The position numbers and the translations under genes are program-made. A DNA stretch of 19,470 nucleotides from JAKLDO01 sp035354435 (lineage in GTDB: Bacteria; UBP6; UBA1177), in the NCBI GenBank assembly GCA_035354435.1, contig DAOQAY010000046.1:1-19470 (forward strand), read 5' to 3'. Positions 15,865 to 19,470 of this stretch are shown here, piece by piece. The notes beneath the pieces are model-generated. The model saw nothing but the letters and a program-made list of their open reading frames with translations. It did not search any database and had not been told where the DNA came from. Within the stretch, counting starts at the first letter, position 1, and the number at the start of each line of letters is the position of its first letter.

Positions 15865-17065
15865 TTACTTTTTCACCTTCTCTTAATGAAAGAACGGTCC
15901 GCTCTATTCTGAATATTGCATCAGCCACTGAAAGTATATGAAAATGCCCAGATCCGTGATATTTGAGAGGTTCGATTTTCCCGTCCGGCAGTATCTTTGC
16001 CGGAACCCATTCTTCTCTTTCACCTTTTTTTCTTTGGAAATCACTTGCGAGATAACCGTAAATATCATTTGAAAACGATTCAATTCCAAGCATTTTTTCA
16101 ATGCAGGGTCTTACCATTATTTCAAATATTACGAAAACTGAAAGAGGATTGCCAGGGAGTCCTAACAAAACATCTTTTTCTCCGTTACTGCCCGTTTTTA
16201 TTGCAAAAGTTACTGGTTTACCGGGCTTTACAGCAACAGAATCGAATAATACTTCATAACCGAGTTCACGGATCGCTTTTCCGGCAAGATCATAGTCACC
16301 CATGCTCACTCCGCCGGTAATAAGAACCATATCGCATTTCCGGCTTGTGATCTCAATTGCTTCTTTTATTGAATCCATGTCATCTTTTACAATTCCTGCA
16401 TAAAAAGGAAAACCGCCCGCTCTTTCGATCTGAGCAACCAGCTCCCAGCCATTGGCATTCCGTATGCTGTTTTGAGCCGTATCTTCCCACGGTTCCACTA
16501 TTTCATCACCCGTTGCGATTATGCCGATCACAGGTTTTCTTTTCACTTTGAATTCGTATCTACCTAAAGATGCAAGTGTCGCAATATGCTTCGGACTGAT
16601 AACAATTCCTGATGAAAGCGCCATGTCACCTTTTTTCATATCTTCGCCGCGAAACGAGTAATTCCTTGATTTTATTTCTTTTTCAGGAATGTTAAACGAA
16701 ACAGAACCATTGGATTCATTAGAATACTCAACCATTATGATCTGCTCAGCACCTTCAGGCACAGCAGCTCCGGTCATTATTTTTATGCAAGTCCCCGGCT
16801 CAATTCTATTTGTCGTTACTGCTCCGGCCGCAAGAAACTCTATCACTTTTAAAGATCTGCCTATGTCTTCGGCTCTGATAGCAAATCCGTCAACAGCAGA
16901 CCTGTTAAAAGGGGGAATATCTCTGTCCGCATGGATATTTTCCGCAAGAATTCTGCCGCATGATCTGTCAAGAGTGATAATTTCAGTTCCTTCAAACGGA
17001 GGAATATTTAAAGAAACTTTTTCAAAAGCTTCTCTGAAAGATATCACCGGTCTGCCAGTTTCCAT
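15848..17065 (-). CDS. moeA: Molybdopterin molybdenumtransferase
   Basis: This 405-residue MoeA, of normal length, inserts molybdate (or tungstate) into adenylylated molybdopterin. Conserved blocks are PPFNRSAVDGFA (51-62), TGAAVPEGA (98-106), TGDEI (185-189), ITGGVSMGDYD (249-259), PGKP (281-284) and GLPGNP (302-307), with the small beta-barrel domain IV at the C-terminus (about 330-405). The ATG at 17065 lies inside the end of the MobB-like gene (22-base overlap) behind a good GGGAGG site at 7 bases, so the start is secure. No MogA, which makes the adenylylated substrate, is in the window. Confidence 0.95.
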   Translation of the reverse strand: METGRPVISFREAFEKVSLNIPPFEGTEIITLDRSCGRILAENIHADRDIPPFNRSAVDGFAIRAEDIGRSLKVIEFLAAGAVTTNRIEPGTCIKIMTGAAVPEGAEQIIMVEYSNESNGSVSFNIPEKEIKSRNYSFRGEDMKKGDMALSSGIVISPKHIATLASLGRYEFKVKRKPVIGIIATGDEIVEPWEDTAQNSIRNANGWELVAQIERAGGFPFYAGIVKDDMDSIKEAIEITSRKCDMVLITGGVSMGDYDLAGKAIRELGYEVLFDSVAVKPGKPVTFAIKTGSNGEKDVLLGLPGNPLSVFVIFEIMVRPCIEKMLGIESFSNDIYGYLASDFQRKKGEREEWVPAKILPDGKIEPLKYHGSGHFHILSVADAIFRIERTVLSLREGEKVSVRYI

Positions 17066-17580
17066 TTCCTATCCTCCCATTTAAGTAGATCACATACATC
17101 GGGTTTGTAAATAAGCTTTCCGTCAGCAACCTGCGAAACAGTAATCATATCTGCAAATTTTTCAACTGCCGCAGCAGTATCTTTTGTTGAAACCCTGATA
17201 TCTCTGGCAACCATGACAAAAACAGCCGGTTTCATATACTTTCTTGCCATATTGGATTCGCAAAGTACCGGATATCCGGCAGGTATCATGGAGAGAACTT
17301 CTTCTATCGCCTTCTGAGCACTGAATTCGGCACATCTCACCCAGAAAACTTTGACTGCACCTGCAAGTTTAAGTCTTCCTGTATCTTTATCAGGTCTTAT
17401 CTCAGAATCTTCGGTAATGGAATATTTCTCTATTTCCTCATCACTTCTCAAGATCGTGATCTTCACGGCATAAATACCGTTATCAGCAAACTTTCTGACA
17501 ATTTTTTCAGACAGCGTGGTTTTTCCGGAATGTTTTTCAAACGCTCCGATAAGAAGTACACAAGGTGAATCAATCATCAT
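17044..17580 (-). CDS. MobB-like P-loop nucleotide-binding protein
   Basis: This 178-residue protein has an N-terminal P-loop (GAFEKHSGKTT, 12-22) after a hydrophobic strand, as in MobB and related small GTPase-like proteins. A CESN stretch (107-110), followed by a KYMKPAVFVMV strand (114-124), resembles the equivalent part of MobB. The P-loop spacing (six residues between the first Gly and GKT) deviates from the classic GxxxxGK. MobB assists formation of the molybdopterin guanine dinucleotide. Assignment here rests on the P-loop and on the operon position directly before moeA. The start codons ATGATG overlap the stop of the ABC membrane gene. It is not an ABC ATPase, as no signature motif or Walker B of that type is present. 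Confidence 0.6.
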   Translation of the reverse strand: MMIDSPCVLLIGAFEKHSGKTTLSEKIVRKFADNGIYAVKITILRSDEEIEKYSITEDSEIRPDKDTGRLKLAGAVKVFWVRCAEFSAQKAIEEVLSMIPAGYPVLCESNMARKYMKPAVFVMVARDIRVSTKDTAAAVEKFADMITVSQVADGKLIYKPDVCDLLKWEDRKWKLADR

Positions 17581-18644
17581 TTTCTATCAAGAAGTTTAAA
17601 TATTTTCTCAGCGCACACCAGCGAATTGAACAGGTCGCCCGACGCTTCGGCAACTTTTTTGAAAGGTTTATAGCTTGTCTTCATCATATAAAGGAAAAGC
17701 ACTGCATTTCCGGCATTGAAATTCTGCTTCACTATCATGTATGAAAAAAAGATGGCTGCGATTGCAACTCCTAAAATCCCCATAAATTCATTTGTGGGTT
17801 TAAGTATGTTCTTATTTATTATCAGCTTTACATTATGCAGATAATTGCTGTCGACCAGAGCATTGAAACTTCCGATCTCCTGTGATTCCAGTTTACAGGC
17901 TTTTATCTGCGCCAGATTCTTAACTCTTTCTTCAAGGAATGCAGTATATTCGGCAGTGCTGTCTGTCACCATTTTTGAACTTCGTTTGATCATTCGCGAG
18001 AACTTTTTAATGAGAAAAAATGTGAGCGGAAAGAAAATCGCAGTAAAAACAGCTATTTTCCAGTTGATTATAAACATCAGCGGAATAAAGATCAGCATAT
18101 AAACGAAGCTTCTGACGAGCTCGACCAGTATATTCATCAGGTTTGAAAGAACCATTGCATCATAAGTGACTCTCGATATCAGATCTCCCGGTTTTTCGTT
18201 TTCCAGTTCACTTGCAGGAAGCAATATAAGCTTTGAAAATATCTCTTTTTTGATCTTTTTCATTATTCTCTGGTTTGCAGTGCCGAGAAATACATCCCTG
18301 AAATAATCACTCAAAACCTGAATAAGATAAACTGCGGCAAAAAGGCCTGCCATTATTATCATCCCTTTTAAAACCTCGTTCTCGCCCTGCAACACAGTGT
18401 TCAGAAGCACAATCTTTTTTTTTATGAAAAGACCCGGGATCTTAAGTTTTAGAGGAATTTCGATCAGATCTTTATTGCCGGTTGTCAGAAATTCTCCGAT
18501 GTTTTTGATCGAATCAGTCAGAAGTTTGAGCACAGCACCCGTAAAAACTTCGCTTAACCCGATTACCGCAGTCAGCAGAAGACCCGAAAAAATCAGCAAT
18601 TTTTCAGAAAGAATATAGGTGGTTAAACGCCAGAGAGTTTTCAT
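17577..18644 (-). CDS. ABC exporter transmembrane half without a nucleotide-binding domain
   Basis: The 355-residue protein aligns by eye with the membrane domain of MsbA-type exporters. Predicted membrane helices lie at about 17-38, 93-113, 170-193, 196-213, 288-306 and 311-329. The cytosolic coupling stretch has the usual GDLISRVTYD (153-162), and a helix after TM6 ends in EKIFKLLDRK. In full exporters the ATP-binding domain begins right there; here the stop codon follows. It cannot power transport alone and would need an ATPase partner encoded elsewhere, or it has another role. A longer frame starts at 18680, but I chose the ATG at 18644: AAGGAA lies 7 bases upstream and the ATG overlaps the previous stop as ATGA, as at other junctions of this operon. 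Confidence 0.8.
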   Translation of the reverse strand: MKTLWRLTTYILSEKLLIFSGLLLTAVIGLSEVFTGAVLKLLTDSIKNIGEFLTTGNKDLIEIPLKLKIPGLFIKKKIVLLNTVLQGENEVLKGMIIMAGLFAAVYLIQVLSDYFRDVFLGTANQRIMKKIKKEIFSKLILLPASELENEKPGDLISRVTYDAMVLSNLMNILVELVRSFVYMLIFIPLMFIINWKIAVFTAIFFPLTFFLIKKFSRMIKRSSKMVTDSTAEYTAFLEERVKNLAQIKACKLESQEIGSFNALVDSNYLHNVKLIINKNILKPTNEFMGILGVAIAAIFFSYMIVKQNFNAGNAVLFLYMMKTSYKPFKKVAEASGDLFNSLVCAEKIFKLLDRK

Positions 18645-19375
18645 TTTACAGTTCCTTTTTTCCTGATTGCCGTGCCCCACTGTCCGGGATTTTCAAGTAA
18701 AACCGGAAGAACCGCCTTTTTCATGAATAGAAGCGGTCTGAGCCATCCGTAATGAATAACTGTGTCTTCATTTTTTGGACTTGATCCCGATCTTTCCATT
18801 GAAATAAGTTCAATTCCTATCGACCGGAGGAATCCCGCAGTTGTCGTTTCAGGAATATCTCTGAGCTTATTTCCATTATGTATCCATTCGTTGAACCGGC
18901 CGTGCATCCCGTTATGTGTCAGCCCGACTCCCGCCGCAGCGCCGATTATTCCGTCATTTGTTCCGCCGTGACCCGAAAGATGGGCGCCAGTTGCGGCAGT
19001 GTAAGCATCAGCCTGAGTAACTTTATCAACAAGGCATCTTTTTCCAAATGGAATAAGGCTTTCCAGTGCCAGATCAATTTCTGAGCAGACACAAAGCCCG
19101 GGATCGCTACCTTCGACAAAATGGTCGGCGATATGATCTGTAGCAGACTTGATGATAGCCGGGATGACACTTTCATCATCAGCTTCAACAACACAGACAA
19201 GCGAACTGTTATGAGAAGTATAAGGAATATCGTCCCTTACAAGAAGCTGTTGCCTAACAATGCTCACAAGCCTGACACCTTCCGGCAGTTTATCTTCATA
19301 CCACCGCGCAAGTTTTCCTGTACCCCGACCGCAGTCAATTGTATCGGTATCATCAAAAGCGACATATATTTTCAT
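18641..19375 (-). CDS. TiaS-like (agmatinylcytidine synthetase N-terminal-like) protein
   Basis: The 244-residue protein opens with FDDTDTIDCGRGT (7-19), like the DDTDS start of archaeal TiaS, and has GGTNDGIIGAAAGVGL (137-152), matching the TiaS core glycine motif. TiaS attaches agmatine to C34 of tRNA-Ile2 through a phosphorylated intermediate. This protein is about half the length of TiaS and ends without the OB-fold and zinc-ribbon RNA-binding parts. Bacteria normally use TilS for that tRNA, so a tRNA role is unlikely. It may be a small-molecule kinase or ligase; the substrate is unknown. It is the first gene of the cofactor operon. GAGGT lies 5-6 bases before the ATG, and its stop overlaps the ABC gene start. 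The link to molybdopterin is by context only. Confidence 0.6.
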   Translation of the reverse strand: MKIYVAFDDTDTIDCGRGTGKLARWYEDKLPEGVRLVSIVRQQLLVRDDIPYTSHNSSLVCVVEADDESVIPAIIKSATDHIADHFVEGSDPGLCVCSEIDLALESLIPFGKRCLVDKVTQADAYTAATGAHLSGHGGTNDGIIGAAAGVGLTHNGMHGRFNEWIHNGNKLRDIPETTTAGFLRSIGIELISMERSGSSPKNEDTVIHYGWLRPLLFMKKAVLPVLLENPGQWGTAIRKKGTVK

Positions 19376-19414
19376 TTATTACCTCATAAATAAGCAAAGC
19401 TGAAAAACCTGAAA

Positions 19415-19442
19415 ATCGTAATTTATTTAAGTGAAATTGCAA
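19415..19442 (-). promoter_or_regulatory. Possible promoter of the cofactor operon
   Basis: On the minus strand, TTGCAA (19442-19437) and TACGAT (19420-19415), spaced 16 bases, give weak -35 and -10 matches about 40 bases before the first gene. A second TTGCAA lies at 19454-19459, 17 bases away centre to centre; since TTGCAA is its own reverse complement, the two could form an operator. The window ends at 19470, so the upstream region cannot be judged. Confidence 0.25.
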
Positions 19443-19470
19443 GGAATATGTGATTGCAAGTTTATGCAGA

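Noticed and set aside
18645..18680. Upstream start giving 12 extra residues on the ABC membrane protein
   Set aside because: The extra residues are charged and lie within the TiaS-like gene, while the ATG at 18644 has a well-spaced ribosome site and the ATGA overlap typical of this operon.
14166..19375. Complete molybdenum cofactor pathway
   Set aside because: MoaD, MoaE, MogA and MobA are not present in the window, so the pathway must be completed elsewhere.
1..19470. CRISPR array, tRNA or rRNA gene, insertion sequence or prophage
   Set aside because: No regularly spaced repeats, tRNA-like cloverleaf sequences, rRNA segments, transposase or phage genes were seen on either strand.

Overview
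The window is a 19.5 kb stretch of a moderately AT-rich bacterial genome, and every gene I can support lies on the minus strand. The content suggests an anaerobic, protein- or amino-acid-using heterotroph. There is a secreted gingipain-type (C25) protease, an oxygen-sensitive NADH-linked [FeFe] hydrogenase, two semialdehyde dehydrogenases of amino-acid catabolism, and a molybdenum/tungsten cofactor operon. I cannot assign a phylum. C25 proteases with calcium-binding thrombospondin type-3 repeats and beta-propeller-like tails occur in several anaerobic lineages.

Layout, in transcription order from the right edge. (1) 19375-14166 is a seven-gene operon with overlaps or 2-nt gaps. It encodes a TiaS-like stand-alone kinase-type domain, an ABC-exporter membrane half with no nucleotide-binding domain, a MobB-like P-loop protein, MoeA, an unusually short MoaA, MoaC and a MOSC protein. 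It ends at a perfect-ended hairpin resembling a dispersed REP-type repeat. (2) 14036-12519 holds a phosphoribosyltransferase gene broken by a one-base frameshift in a homopolymer, coupled by a 4-nt overlap to a divergent DprA-like SLOG protein and followed by a terminator. A good promoter lies upstream. (3) 12320-9112 is a two-gene operon for an ALDH7 (aminoadipate semialdehyde) and an ALDH4 (pyrroline-5-carboxylate) dehydrogenase. (4) 8916-5382 is hydC-hydB-hydA, with a near-consensus promoter in front and a terminator behind. (5) 4987 to beyond base 1 is one very long C25 protease gene with its own promoter; its 3' end is outside the window.

How the parts could fit together (inference): the protease releases peptides, the two dehydrogenases oxidise lysine- and proline-derived semialdehydes with NAD+, and the hydrogenase disposes of the NADH as H2. 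HydB lacks the extra ferredoxin-type and thioredoxin-like domains of classical bifurcating enzymes, so an NADH-only reaction is plausible. The cofactor operon would serve Mo/W oxidoreductases encoded elsewhere.

The most unusual items are the cofactor operon carrying a TiaS-like protein and an NBD-less ABC exporter half, the frameshifted phosphoribosyltransferase next to a DprA-like protein, and the shortened MoaA. No RNA genes, CRISPR arrays, insertion sequences or phage genes were seen.
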